Under the pieces are notes generated by a model. It ran no database searches. It had not been told where the DNA came from and saw only the letters and a list, made by a program, of their open reading frames with translations. This document shows positions 1-22,062 of a stretch of DNA of 64,000 bases, one piece after another (positions within the stretch are counted from its first letter, which is position 1; each line of letters starts with the position of its first letter). Both the position numbers and the translations under genes were made by a program. Origin of the DNA: Geotrypetes seraphini (lineage: Eukaryota; Chordata; Amphibia; Gymnophiona; Dermophiidae); NCBI RefSeq assembly GCF_902459505.1, contig NC_047095.1, positions 117,987,380 through 118,051,379 on the forward strand. The letters are read 5' to 3'.

Positions 1-322
1 CCGCACCGCTCTAAATTACTGTTTTTAGCGCTCCGACGGGGGGGGCGTAGGGGGGGAACCCCCCACTTTACTTAATAGACATCGCGCTGCGTTGTGGGGG
101 CGTTGTGGGGGGTGGGGGGGTTGTAACCCCCCACATTTTACTGAAAACTTCACTTTTTCCCTGTTTTTAGGGAAAAAGTTCAGTTTACAGTAAAATGTGG
201 AGGGTTACAACCCCCCAAACCCCCCCATAACGCCGGCGCGATGTCTATTAAGTAAACTGGGGGGGTTCCCCAACAAAACCCCCCGTCGGAGCCCCTAAAA
301 ACTGTAATTTAGAGCGGCGCGG
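1..322. repeat. Long GC-rich perfect-type palindrome (MITE or fold-back element)
   Basis: The left arm (from 1) and the right arm (to about 322) are near-perfect reverse complements around a centre near 160. Both arms carry the same blocks: a 'cgctctaaatta' end, a poly-G/C block, 'ttacttaatagacatcgcg', another G/C block and 'acattttactg'. No coding potential is visible. The element may extend left of the window. It would form a strong hairpin or cruciform. Confidence 0.85.
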
Positions 323-600
323 CGGTGCGCGCTGCGCTCAATTGTCGGCGCACGCTTTTGTCTTTCGCGCCGTTGTCTATGAACCCTCTCTGACACTGCG
401 GGAGCGTAATGACTGTTCTAAACATGCAAGGCCTTACAATACGAGTATATACAGTATTTTGTATCAAAGGTTTTGGGTGGTGGAGTTTCCATTATTTCTT
501 ATGGGGAAATTCGCTTTGATATACGAGTGTTTTGGATTACAAGCACGTTTCGGAACAAATTCTGCTCGCAAACCAAAGTTTTACTGTACTAAAAAATAAA
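323..600. repeat. Low-complexity junction and DNA-transposon-like end
   Basis: Positions 323-380 hold 'gcgctcaattgtc'-type words that also occur in the 5' end of the Helitron near 40000. Positions 430-600 contain a sequence ending 'aaaccaaagttttactgta' that resembles a terminal inverted repeat of a widespread vertebrate DNA transposon whose name I do not recall. No gene is seen. Confidence 0.35.
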
Positions 601-945
601 TAAGCGTTTGACTGGTAGACCATGGTACGCCCTCTGCCCTGTCAGCATCATCTGGGGTGGTTCTTAAGCATCTCTCTGTAGGGACAGGTGGCCCTTTGGG
701 AGTGTCAGGGGCTGAAGTAAGCTTTTGGGGTTAGTGAATGGGTTATTATGATAGTATTTTAAAATTTAACTTGATGCTATTACTTATATATTTATTTTTG
801 TAACCCATCCTTTCCTTCAAATAAAAGAAGGGAATGGAATTAAGATTAAGCTTGTATGATGTAAACAGCAAAAATAACATTGTGTGAAATTATGCAATTT
901 CCTGTTAATTGAGGTTAATTTTTCTTTGCAAAGCTTTGATTCATA
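601..945. other. AT-rich intergenic or intronic sequence
   Basis: I see nothing recognisable here. It lies upstream of the first visible GTF2H4 exon, so it is probably intron 1 of that gene. Confidence 0.4.
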
Positions 946-1346
946 AGAACAGGTAGATGTGAATTGCTTGTTTACTCTTTTTCTAAAATACCAGGACTAG
1001 GGGACACGCAAAAAAGCTACTAAGTGGTAGATTTAAAACAACCCAGAGAAAATATTTCTTCACTCGACGAGTAAATTGAACTCTGGAATTTGTTGCCAGA
1101 GACTGTGGTGAAAGCAGTTAGCTTAGCCAGGTTTAAAAAAGGTTTGGATAACTCCCTAAAAGAGATGTCCATAGGCCATTATTAAAATGGACTTGGGGAA
1201 ATCCACTGCTTATGCCTAGGACAAGCAGCATAAAATCTGTTTTACTCTTTGGGTTTTGTCAGGTTTGTGACCTGGGTTGGTCACTGTTGGAAGCAGGATA
1301 CTGGGCTTGATGGACTTGCAGTATGTCCCAGTATGGCAACTTATGT
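946..1346 (+). mobile_element. LINE 3' end (CR1/L2-like), plus strand
   Basis: The segment runs through the degraded reverse-transcriptase tail (a 'Lys-Tyr-Phe-Phe-Thr-Arg' and 'Trp-Asn' like stretch) into the 3' UTR. It ends in the family hallmark 'tactgggcttgatggact', then 'cccagtatggcaacttatg'. It is a 5'-truncated copy. Confidence 0.75.
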
Positions 1347-1500
1347 TCCACTCCACTCAGTATTTTATAGACCTCTATAGTATCTCCGCTGAGTCATTTC
1401 TTCTCCAGGCTGAAGAGCCCTAGCTGCTTTAGTCTTTGTCTTTCCTCACAGGGAAACCATCCTATCCCTTTTCTCATTCTCTTTACCTATTTTACTGTAA
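1347..1500 (-). mobile_element. LINE fragment (CR1/L2-like), minus strand
   Basis: The reverse complement of a part of the same LINE family: 'attttatagacctctatagtatctcc' and 'ctgaagagccctagctgctttag' are antisense reverse-transcriptase tail sequence, also seen near 13130-13200. Confidence 0.6.
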
Positions 1501-1785
1501 TTCTGCTATATCTTTTCTGAGATGTGGCAACTAGATTTGTCCAGGCAGGCAGAGTGGCTGAAGTGGTTTGGAGCTACTGCTAATAGCAGGTTGCAGTGCT
1601 GAGGGCATGTAACAAAAAAAAGAGCAGAATGTCAGCAAACCTTGAGATGTAGCAGTGGTGCCCTGCCAAAAAAAAGCTTAAGAGACTCGCTCATAGATAG
1701 ATTGTGCGGTCTGAGAAATTATGAAAAATCTGGAGGCGCTCCAACCCCTCCCTTTCCCTGATGTTTTGATGCTTGGTATTTACAG

Positions 1786-13913
<12,128 letters not shown>

Positions 13914-14572
13914 GAGTCCTTTATGTTTGGAGGAGGGGGGCTCATGTTGGAACCTGATCTGGAAGGACAATACAGCTCAACTCCCCCTTACCTCATCCTC
14001 TGCCCCAAATAATATGGGCCTGTACAAGCTAATCGCGCTGGATAATTCTGACAGCAAGAAGACTGCCGTACGAGGCAGAGGGGGAAGAAGCATCCTTCCA
14101 GCAGTCTTGAAGAGCAATAAGACAATTTCACAAGAAAGAGAGGCCACAAGGGAGTGTGTGCTCGATGCTACTTGTGAGACTGTAGCATTTGAGCCCCTGA
14201 CATGGGTGAGAAATCTGGCCCTAGTTCATCCCCTTCCCTTGGTTGTATCTGACCTTTTTTAACACTCCAGCAAAGGGCCAGATTGTAAATAGTTCTGAAA
14301 AGGGTTAAATAAAAAGAGACCTTGGAATATGTCTCTAATTAATGGTACATGTGTATTTTAACTCTGTATTGTAATATAAGTTTGTATCATGGCTCAGCAA
14401 GAGACAAGTCTCCTGTATTACACAGAGCAAGCTCATAGCCCTGAGAGAAGATAGATCTCTCTTTTTACATGTCATATAGGAGCACAGCCTGAGTAGTTGG
14501 TAGGTTTCGTTAGCCAAGTCTTAGGGTGGCAGTGCTGGGATGCATCCTCCTACTCCCAGGATTGACCCTAAG

Positions 14573-14763
14573 TAGGGTTACCAGATGTCTGGGAAAACCT
14601 GGACGGACTTTCCAAAACCCACAGTTTCTGAGCATGTACGGATGATGTCACACGCATTCACGTATGCGCAGAGACCCTCCAGACCTGGCAGGAAATAAGA
14701 GTCATGGATGGATGAGGATGGGGCAGGATTTTTTTTTTTTTGCTTTGGATATGGTAACCCTAA
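14573..14763. mobile_element. hAT-like MITE of the 'tagggttaccagat' family
   Basis: The ends 'tagggttaccagat' and 'atatggtaaccctaa' are inverted. The flanking octamers accctaag and accctgag match at 7 of 8, consistent with a hAT target duplication. The internal sequence 'catgtacggatgatgtcaca' is related to the copies at 45807 and 57001. Confidence 0.75.
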
Positions 14764-14894
14764 ACCCTGAGTGAGCAGTAAGTGCATCAGAGGCAGGGGT
14801 GGCCAAACTCCAGCTCAAAATTGACCCTTGGCATTGTTTAACTCAGACCTTAATTTTTCTTTTTTTAAATATACCAGAAGTCTGTCAGTTTACC

Positions 14895-14985
14895 AGCCCA
14901 TCTTGCCCAGAGTCACAAGGAGTGGCACTGGGATTGAACCTGAGCCATAGGATGCACACACAAAGGCTAGAGGTCTCCTCTATAG
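14895..14985 (-). mobile_element. tRNA-derived SINE fragment, minus strand
   Basis: 'cttgcccagagtcacaagga' followed by 'gggattgaacc' is the antisense box B region of the SINE at 20866. Confidence 0.6.
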
Positions 14986-15404
14986 TGACCTTTGTACACC
15001 CCACATCCTTTCTCTATATCACTGGCAGCAGAGGGTAATCCTCTTACAGCCAGAGCCTACAGAAAGAATTCAGTTCATTCTAGCCCTCCCAGGTTCATTG
15101 CAGGCATTAAAGGAATGTGCAAAACTTGGGCAGTAAGAATTACTGTAAAAGTAGTAGCAACGTTTAATTATTCAGGATTGTCTTGTAAAAAAATTTCAAT
15201 AAAGATACAGGAACTTTAATTTAAAAAAAAAAACAAAACTGCCTCTTTCCAAGACAGTGACTGATTTCCTGGGGCCAGAGAGGCTGAAATCCTCTGAAAA
15301 ACAGTCTAAGCTCGAGCCTGAGGCAAGAACCACTGCAGAACTCAACACTTAACTCCCGCCAAAAGTCACAGACCGTTCTGACACTTCAAAAGCGGGAGCG
15401 CTAG

Positions 15405-15905
15405 TCAGTGATTGGCTGAAAGGCAGAGACGCTTCCTGAAATTTCCAGGAGGATTGAGGCGAGCGCCTCTACCCAGCTCTGATTGGCTAAAAGTTAGAGA
15501 CGCTGCCTGAAACTTCCAGAAGGATGGAGGAGACCGCCTCTACCCAGCTCTGAGTGGCTAATGGGCAGAGACACTTCCAGAAGGGAGGCAGGCCCTGCCC
15601 GCCTCCGCCGAGCACCGATTGGCGAAACTCTAGAGATGCTTCTTGAAACTTCCAGAACGGGGCTGTAGGCGCCCGCCTCTACCGAGCTACGATTGGCTAA
15701 AGATTACAGATGGTTCCAGAAGGGAAGGGATGGGACCGTCTCTGCGCAACTCTGATTGGCCAGTGCACACAGCACTCGCCTTAACTGTTGATGGTTGCCA
15801 GGGTATCTGGGAATGCTGCGTCCCGATTGGCCGGTATTTTCAGCCGCGAGAGGCGTCTGTAGGCGGGGTTGTTTCGCTAACCAAGCTCCGCCCTCTCCAT
15901 TGGCG
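15405..15905 (+). promoter_or_regulatory. HSP70 promoter: tandem CCAAT + heat-shock-element modules
   Basis: An inverted CCAAT box (gattggc type) recurs at 15410, 15481, 15552 (gagtggct variant), 15617, 15691 and 15754, at intervals of 71, 71, 65, 74 and 63 bp. Each interval holds heat-shock-element units about 25-35 bp downstream: TTCctGAAatTTCcaGGA at 15433-15450, GAAacTTCcaGAA at 15509-15521, TTCcaGAA at 15575-15582, TTCttGAAacTTCcaGAA at 15640-15657 and TTCcaGAA at 15714-15721. The words between ('cgcctctacccagctct') also repeat, so the modules arose by tandem duplication. Further CCAAT boxes lie near 15825 and 15899. HSF1 trimers bind nGAAn arrays and NF-Y binds CCAAT in known HSP70 promoters. 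Confidence 0.93.
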
Positions 15906-15932
15906 TCTGTTTGTTTAAGGCAGCGCCGGCAG

Positions 15933-15940
15933 TATAAATA
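15933..15940 (+). promoter_or_regulatory. TATA box of the HSP70 gene
   Basis: TATAAATA lies about 135 bp upstream of the start codon. Transcription would begin around 15963, giving a 5' UTR of roughly 110 nt. Confidence 0.9.
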
Positions 15941-16074
15941 GAGGAGCACAGGGTGAGAAACCAGCAGTCAATGATAGACGCTGAACGGAAAAAGGCGAGA
16001 AAAAGCTAACGAAGCTCCTGAACAGATTTTCAGCAACTTGCGATTCAGACTTCAGACGCATTGAGAGAACCGAG

Positions 16075-18015
16075 ATGTCTGCATCTAAGGGAGTAGCAAT
16101 CGGCATCGACCTGGGCACCACCTATTCCTGCGTTGGGGTCTTCCAGCATGGCAAGGTGGAGATCATTGCCAACGACCAGGGCAACCGGACCACCCCCAGC
16201 TACGTGGCCTTCACTGACACCGAGAGGCTGATCGGAGATGCCGCCAAGAACCAGGTGGCCATGAACCCCCAGAACACCGTCTTCGATGCCAAGAGGCTGA
16301 TTGGCAGGAAATTTGAGGACAAGGTGGTACAATCTGACATGAAGCACTGGCCCTTCCAGGTGGTGAGCGACGGGGGCAAGCCCAAGGTGCAGGTGGAGTA
16401 CAAAGGAGAGATGAAGACTTTCTTCCCAGAAGAGATTTCTTCCATGGTGCTGACCAAGATGAAAGAGACTGCTGAGGCTTATCTGGGGCACCCAGTAGCC
16501 AATGCTGTTATCACTGTGCCAGCCTATTTCAATGACTCCCAGCGCCAGGCCACCAAAGATGCTGGGGTGATAGCCGGACTGAATGTGCTGAGGATCATCA
16601 ATGAGCCCACTGCAGCTGCCATTGCCTACGGCCTAGACAAGGGTAGCCGAGGAGAGCGCAACGTCCTCATCTTTGACTTAGGCGGTGGCACCTTTGACGT
16701 CTCCATTTTGACTATCGATGATGGGATCTTTGAGGTGAAAGCCACAGCGGGAGACACTCATCTGGGTGGTGAGGACTTTGATAACCGCATGGTGAATCAC
16801 TTTATGGAGGAGTTCAAGAGAAAGCAAAAGAAAGACATTAGTCAGAACAAGAGGGCAATCAGGAGGCTGAGAACAGCCTGTGAGAGAGCCAAGAGAACCC
16901 TGTCATCCAGCACCCAGGCCAGCATTGAAATTGACTCCCTCTATGAAGGAATTGATTTCTACACCGCCATCACCAGGGCTCGCTTTGAGGAGCTATGTGC
17001 TGACCTTTTCAGAGGAACTCTAGAGCCAGTGGAAAAAGCCTTGCGAGATGCTAAGATGGACAAAGCTCAGATCCATGACATTGTGCTGGTTGGGGGTTCG
17101 ACCCGCATTCCTAAAATCCAGAAGCTGCTGCAAGATTTCTTCAATGGCCGTGAGCTTAACAAAAGCATTAATCCTGATGAAGCTGTGGCATATGGTGCAG
17201 CTGTACAAGGAGCTATCCTGATGGGGGACAAGTCTGAAAATGTGCAGGATCTGCTCCTCTTGGATGTGGCACCATTGTCCTTGGGTCTGGAGACAGCAGG
17301 AGGAGTGATGACCACCATCATTAAGCGCAACTCTACCATCCCAACCAAGCAGACTCAGACCTTCACTACCTATTCAGATAATCAGCCTGGTGTCCTGATC
17401 CAGGTTTATGAAGGTGAAAGAGCCATGACCAAGGACAACAACCTGTTGGGGAAGTTTGAATTGTCTGGAATCCCACCTGCTCCCCGTGGTGTTCCACAGG
17501 TTGAAGTCACTTTTGACATTGATGCTAATGGCATCCTGAACGTTTCTGCTGTGGACAAGAGTACAGGCAAGCAAAACAAAATCACAATCACCAATGATAA
17601 GGGCCGGCTGAGCAAAGAAGAGATCGAGAAGATGGTGCAGGATGCAGAGAAGTACAAAGCTGATGATGATGCCCAGAGGGGAAAAATCTCTGCCAAGAAC
17701 TCCCTGGAGTCCTATGCCTTCAACCTGAAAAGCACAGTGGATGATGAGACTCTGAAGAGCAAGATTAGTGAGGAGGACAAAAGGATCATTGTTGAAAAAT
17801 GCAACCAGACCATCTCCTGGTTGGAGAGCAACCAGCTGGCTGAGAAGGAGGAGTATGAGCACCAACAGAAGGAGCTGGAGAGGGTGTGTAACCCCATCAT
17901 TGCCAAACTGTACCAGGGTCAAGGTGGGATGCCAGGAGGCATGCCAACCAGCTGTGGGGCTCAATCCCGCCAAGGTACCTCCAACACTGGCCCCACAATT
18001 GAGGAAGTAGATTGA
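16075..18015 (+). CDS. HSPA1: Heat shock 70 kDa protein, intronless inducible HSPA1 type
   Basis: A cytosolic ATP-dependent chaperone that binds exposed hydrophobic peptides and cycles with J-proteins and nucleotide-exchange factors. The single uninterrupted frame of 646 codons shows the whole family plan: phosphate-1 motif GIDLGTTYS (residues 10-18), phosphate-2 [10 protein letters not shown] (from 201), adenosine motif [11 protein letters not shown] (from 337), hydrophobic linker DLLLLDVAP (from 392), substrate-binding domain, helical lid, a short Gly-Met-rich tail (GGMPGGMP) and the C-terminal EEVD that recruits TPR co-chaperones. Typical members have about 640 residues. Absence of introns and the HSE-rich promoter indicate a stress-inducible copy. 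The start codon was chosen because [12 protein letters not shown] aligns with the family N-terminus. The exact paralogue (HSPA1 or HSPA1L type) cannot be fixed from one copy. Confidence 0.97.
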   Translation: MSASKGVAIGIDLGTTYSCVGVFQHGKVEIIANDQGNRTTPSYVAFTDTERLIGDAAKNQVAMNPQNTVFDAKRLIGRKFEDKVVQSDMKHWPFQVVSDGGKPKVQVEYKGEMKTFFPEEISSMVLTKMKETAEAYLGHPVANAVITVPAYFNDSQRQATKDAGVIAGLNVLRIINEPTAAAIAYGLDKGSRGERNVLIFDLGGGTFDVSILTIDDGIFEVKATAGDTHLGGEDFDNRMVNHFMEEFKRKQKKDISQNKRAIRRLRTACERAKRTLSSSTQASIEIDSLYEGIDFYTAITRARFEELCADLFRGTLEPVEKALRDAKMDKAQIHDIVLVGGSTRIPKIQKLLQDFFNGRELNKSINPDEAVAYGAAVQGAILMGDKSENVQDLLLLDVAPLSLGLETAGGVMTTIIKRNSTIPTKQTQTFTTYSDNQPGVLIQVYEGERAMTKDNNLLGKFELSGIPPAPRGVPQVEVTFDIDANGILNVSAVDKSTGKQNKITITNDKGRLSKEEIEKMVQDAEKYKADDDAQRGKISAKNSLESYAFNLKSTVDDETLKSKISEEDKRIIVEKCNQTISWLESNQLAEKEEYEHQQKELERVCNPIIAKLYQGQGGMPGGMPTSCGAQSRQGTSNTGPTIEEVD

Positions 18016-18207
18016 ACAGGCTGATGGACATTATAGGGACTGATTTCTGTTTTGATACTTAATTTATGATGACATCTATTGTATTTAGGTTTTATATGAT
18101 TTGATACTGTGTATTAAAGTTCTCATTTGCACACATTTTTTTCTATTCAATTGTTTTCTACACTATCTGCTTTATTAATGTTAAAAGAAATTATTTCAAA
18201 TCGCATT

Positions 18208-18213
18208 AATAAA
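18208..18213 (+). other. Poly(A) signal candidate of HSP70
   Basis: AATAAA about 190 nt after the stop codon. An ATTAAA at about 18112 is an alternative. Confidence 0.6.
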
Positions 18214-18421
18214 ACCTTTAAAATTTTGATCCTGGAATCTGTGAGAATTTTTTCACACTGTATTTTTAATATTTAAGGTTTTTAAAAGCATAAAATAAGT
18301 GTCTGGATATAGTGGAGACTGAACGTATGTTTTTGTATCTGAAAACATGCATTTGTTACAAATTAGAGGCTTCTATTGGGGTTCGAACCTTGTCACTTGG
18401 GTTTATTGACTTACTGTATAC

Positions 18422-18594
18422 CAGCGGTTCTTAAACCTGTCCCGGGGGACCCCCAACCACTGGGTTTTCGAGAGGTCCCTAATAAATACGCTTGAGGCAG
18501 ATTTCCATATAACAAGTGACAGGTATGCAAATCTGCCTCATGCATATTCATATCTTGAAAACCCAAATGACTGGGACAGGCTTAAGAACCACTG
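18422..18594. mobile_element. Palindromic hAT-type MITE (CAGNGGTTCTTAA ends)
   Basis: The left end 'cagcggttcttaaacctgtc' and the right end 'gacaggcttaagaaccactg' are inverted, and the whole 173 bp is a near-palindrome ('gcatattcat', 'gcaaatctgcctca'). The flanks ctgtatac and atttatac are partly matching octamers. The ends fit the Charlie-type hAT consensus. Confidence 0.8.
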
Positions 18595-18599
18595 ATTTA

Positions 18600-19205
18600 T
18601 ACCATCTGTTTTCCTTAAAGAGGTATGTGTAGTGTTTTTAAACTGGGGTTTCAAAAATAAAATAAAATATGGTTGTTTTTATCTTACCCTGTTAAAATAC
18701 ATGTTGCTTCCTGAGCTGATAGCAGACAGCTACACTACTTCTTAATCTTTTCTATATTCTACACTGAAACTGAAGACCTCTGTAGAGATATGCATAAAAG
18801 AACATGACTGGCCCTGCCTCTAGGTGGGACTAAAGAGCAGCATTTACAAACTTTCCCTACCATCCTGTGTCCGTTGCTGTCCTACTTTTTTTCAGACTTT
18901 GACCCTGTAGGGGTGTTCCCTGTTTGTCTGGACAGAGGTAGGGCAGCAGAAGTGGGAGTAGAGGAGGGAGAGGCTGGGGTTAAGGATTGGAAAAGGAGAA
19001 TTGTCCACTTGTGGGAAGATTAGGGAAAGACAGGGAGTATGGCACCCTGGGGAAGAAGAGGGATACTTGAGACCTGGTGGTTGGGTATGGAGGTGAAAGG
19101 AAGAAGCTGGACTACAGGCGGTAGAGCCTTGGGCTGTCAGGTTTTCCAAGAACATAGATACCCTGGACCAGCCCTATAAGAGTGTTCTGCTCTGTGTCGT
19201 TTACA
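18600..19205 (+). other. Intergenic, no gene seen
   Basis: Ordinary-composition sequence with a purine-rich stretch at 18935-19100. No recognised repeat or coding signal. Confidence 0.5.
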
Positions 19206-19209
19206 GTAT

Positions 19210-19575
19210 AGTTTAAGAAAACGGTGAGTTCAAAAAAGCGTGAGATGAACTCGGAGGATCTTGAATTAGAAAATAATGCTAAATATTGAAGAACTAAGGC
19301 CAGTACTGGGCAGACTTTGCACGATCAGTGTCTGTATCTGTCCGTTTGGTTGAGGATGGGTTGGGGAGAACTTCGACAGCTGGGCTGGTTTTGATGGGCT
19401 GAAATGAGCTTTGATGGAGTATTCAATAGATGGAACCTAAAACACAGTACTGGGCAGAGTTTTGAGTTCTAGCCCAGAAATAGCTAAGGAGGAAAATTTA
19501 AATTAAATCAGTAATTTAAAGAGAGGGGTAAGGTTGGGCAGACTGGATGGACCATGTCGTCATCTACTATGTAAG
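19210..19575 (+). mobile_element. LINE 3' end (CR1-like), plus strand
   Basis: Shares 'gaactaaggccagtactggg' and 'ttgggcagactggatggacc' with the copy at 3950-4365 and ends with 'cgtcatctactatg'. Confidence 0.8.
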
Positions 19576-20019
19576 AGAGAGAGAGCCAAATAAAACACTT
19601 AAGGAAAAGTTTTGTTCAAGGCCACATGGTAATAATGGGTAGGCTACTTCCAATATTACAAGTATCTCAGAAAGGTTTTTAGGTGGGATTTGCATATGGC
19701 GAGAGGCAGCATGATACACTAGTTCAGGAGAACTAGCATCATTAAGCTGTAAGTGTATTCTGCCATTTGCACTTATATACAATATCCATGTTTAGTACAT
19801 CAGTGCTCTTAAATACCAAAAAGCATCTCAAAGGTTTGAGTGTCTGCTGTATGAATCCAAGATCACTGGTTAAAAATATATTTGTTACACACCCTGTTTC
19901 TGTAGTGTGACTGGCATAAGGAGATTAGGATGTGTTCTCTCCTGTGCTTATGTAGACCAGACAAGTCAACTAGTCGCATGACATTAGCTTCCGGAAGAAT
20001 GCATGCAGAGTTTTCAGAG

Positions 20020-20098
20020 AGAGAACGAAATAATGGTTACTGTGGATGGGCAAACTAGATGGACCATTTGGCCTTTATCTGCCGTCATGTTTCTATAA
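20020..20098 (+). mobile_element. LINE 3' terminus, plus strand
   Basis: 'aataatggttactgtggatg' and 'tttatctgccgtcatgtttc' mark the last 80 bp of the CR1-like LINE. Confidence 0.7.
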
Positions 20099-20099
20099 C

Positions 20100-20865
20100 A
20101 ACAAAAGAAAAATAAAGTACATTTTCATTGGAACAATGTCACACATTTCACTAGCTTTCAAAAGCCAAACTGAGCTTTGCAATCCATTATCCATCGTCCC
20201 ACTAGGGAGAGATAAGGTAAAATGCTTTGGTTGTACTTCAGAAAAGTGGTTTTGCTGCAGACAAGCAGGAGATGGAACATGGCCAACAGAGCATGGATCC
20301 TTGCTCCAGCCCCTTCTCCTCTGACTTTGTCAGGTGCACACAACCCCGGAGCATAAACCAAGGCACTCCAAAACTCAAAAGTATCAATCTGCCATGGCAC
20401 AACAGGGGCCCACTCCAAAGGTAAGAGCCCCCAAATGTCCTTTCATATGGACCTTGGTACTATGGGGCTAGTGCCCTCCCCTTCTCTGCTGGCAGCAGCA
20501 TTCTTTCCCAGCTCTGCCTCTCCTCACATCTTAGAGCTCTCTCTACCATAAGGCCAGGGCCCCTTGCACTCTTTGCAACTTTTTCAGTAGTTTTTAGCTG
20601 ATAGCATTGCCTTACTGCAGCAAACCTCTCCAACCATAGCAGCCGCCTGTTCCCCCACCTACGAATCTCCAGACCCCTGTGCCCCCCTCCCCCAGCCTCT
20701 CTGCGAGATGAAATCTGGTGGTATTTGAAGCATTGCAGGCTGGGTTCAAAGGACACATTGTAAACAACCTGCTTGTAAATCCACTCCTGGTAATACCCAT
20801 TCCACATCAAACACAATTGAAATGCTGATGCACTCACTCCCCCCCCCCCCAGCCACTACACTTCA
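20100..20865 (+). other. Intergenic, no gene seen
   Basis: No recognised repeat or conserved coding sequence. A C-run (20841-20850) precedes the SINE. Confidence 0.45.
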
Positions 20866-21099
20866 TGTGGCACAGTAGTTAAAGCTACAACCTCAGCACC
20901 CTGAGGTGGTAGGTTTGAACCCACCCTGCTCCTTGTGACCCTGGGAAAGTCACTTAATCCCCCCATTGCCCCAGGTACATTAGAAAGATTGTGAGCCCAC
21001 TGGGACAGACAGGGAAAAATGCTTGAGTACCTGAATAAACTCATGTAAATTCTTCTAAGCTCCCCTGGGAGAACAGTATAGAAAATTGAATAAATACAT
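20866..21099 (+). mobile_element. tRNA-derived SINE, full-length copy
   Basis: A box A-like 'tggcacagtagttaaagc' and box B 'ggtttgaaccc' make up a tRNA-like head. The body is 'ctccttgtgaccctgggaaa', 'gtgagcccactgggacagac', 'ctcccctgggagaacagtat', and the tail is 'aaattgaataaata'. Other copies: 9049 (plus), 14895, 40767 and 41132 (minus). The shared 3' half with LINE-like 'gagctc...agaac' sequence suggests it uses a LINE partner's tail. Confidence 0.85.
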
Positions 21100-21104
21100 A
21101 AAAA

Positions 21105-21355
21105 TTATTTCATTTTCTATCCCTTTGTCCCTAAAGAGCTCAGAACGGGTTACAGGTCAAACATAAACAATAAACAGTTAAAAGGTTATGATTTGCTATA
21201 ACTACAGTACAATTTTCAATATCAGTTATTATTCTAACTTGATACATACAAGGGGTTTAATACCAATTATATAATATACAGGTTGCAATTTGCCATAGTT
21301 ATCCTACAGATTAAATGCAATTTCTTATTCTAACTAGTCATGTTACCATCATATA
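21105..21355 (-). mobile_element. LINE-derived fragment ('gagctcagaacgggttacag' family)
   Basis: The same block 'aaagagctcagaacgggtta' occurs at 40185 (right of the Helitron) and, diverged, at 63375. It is probably the antisense 3' UTR of a LINE. I cannot name it. Confidence 0.5.
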
Positions 21356-21482
21356 CTCCGATAAAACCAAAAACTGGATACAGATGTTCTGGAGATAATT
21401 TATTAAACACTGACATATTAAAACCATGAAAATTCAATTAAAAAAGTACAATGATAAAAAATACTGTGATAAAAATCCAACA

Positions 21483-21531
21483 GGACCCTACATGGTCCGT
21501 GTTTCAGCGAACACGCCTTCCTCAGGGGTCC
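21483..21531 (-). ncRNA. Hammerhead-ribozyme-like fold, copy 3
   Basis: Minus strand: GGACCC, CTGAGGA, extra A, stem II GGC-loop-GCT, GAAA, stem III ACACGGACCATGT, then A, then GGGTCC. Stem I pairs perfectly over 6 bp and the cleavage triplet would be GTA. Confidence 0.68.
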
Positions 21532-21659
21532 AATGGTTTGCAACCTCACATATAAAGAATTGGACTGAAAACAGTCTATTGTCTTTAAACGTGTGAGCAA
21601 AGAACACCGCAGACAAACTGAAGTAGCAAAAAAAATGCTATGTGAGGTTGCAAACCATT

Positions 21660-21708
21660 GGACCCCTGATGAAGGCGTGTTCGCCGAAACATGGACCGTG
21701 TAGGGTCT
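21660..21708 (+). ncRNA. Hammerhead-ribozyme-like fold, copy 4
   Basis: GGACCC, canonical CTGATGA, extra A, stem II GGC-gtgttc-GCC, GAAA, stem III ACATG-GAC-CGTGT, then A, then GGGTCT. All three stems of the three-way junction form. The only departure from the consensus is the A between the core and stem II. Confidence 0.72.
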
Positions 21709-21879
21709 GGTTGGATTTTTATCACTGTATTTTTTATCATTGTACCTTTTTAATTGAATTTTCATGGTTTTATATGTCAGTGTATAATAAATTATCTCCA
21801 GAACATCTGTATCCACAGTTTTTGGTTTTTGTTTTCATCGGTGGATTGTTTTCACTGTGGATCATCGGGTCTCCTCATT

Positions 21880-22060
21880 TTTCTTTGTTGGGCAGACTAG
21901 ATGAGCCATTTGACCTTTATCTGCCATCATGTTTCTATAACCATAAAGCCCTATGACCTCACAATGCAGGGGTAAAGAGCCTTAGCCTATAGGAAGAGGA
22001 GATGCAAATGTTAAGAGCCTCAGCCAATAAGGAGAGAGATAATGGTTACTGCAGATGGGC
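21880..22060 (+). mobile_element. LINE 3' UTR modules (CR1-like)
   Basis: 'ggcagactagatgagccatt', 'ctgccatcatgtttctataa' and 'ccctatgacctcacaatgca' are the same modules that form the array at 27355-28010. Confidence 0.65.
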
Positions 22061-22062
22061 AT

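Larger units (their letters stand above)
13914..15230 (+). other. GTF2H4 3' UTR and spacer to HSP70
   Basis: AATAAA at 14308-14313 is the nearest candidate poly(A) signal after the GTF2H4 stop. A second AATAAA near 15197 precedes an A-rich run and could serve a longer transcript. The spacer also holds one MITE and a SINE piece, listed separately. No further gene is seen, so only about 2.1 kb separate the GTF2H4 stop from the HSP70 start codon. Confidence 0.55.
21356..21840. mobile_element. Head-to-head inverted dimer of the 320-bp hammerhead-bearing element
   Basis: A minus-oriented copy (about 21633 to 21358) meets a plus-oriented copy that starts inside the unit (about 21636 to 21840). The single copy at 22063-22385 gives the unit boundaries. 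The outer ends 'gttctggagataatttatta' are mirrored at 21786-21805. Each copy carries a hammerhead-like fold. The 5' truncation of one partner and the inverted arrangement resemble Penelope-like insertions. Confidence 0.75.

Noticed and set aside
1-1785. First coding exon of GTF2H4
   Set aside because: No sequence encoding the conserved N-terminal part before the VFR-ELP junction was found, so the exon is taken to lie left of the window.
13914-16074. VARS2 or SFTA2 between GTF2H4 and the next gene
   Set aside because: Mammalian synteny would place them here, but no valyl-tRNA synthetase motif or other conserved exon was seen in the 2-kb spacer, nor in 18-32 kb.
16045-17973. Minus-strand open frames opposite HSP70
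   Set aside because: Antisense shadows of a highly codon-biased gene; no homology or regulatory context.
20866-20950. tRNA gene
   Set aside because: Box A and box B are present but the cloverleaf is not, and the sequence continues into a SINE body with several copies in the window.
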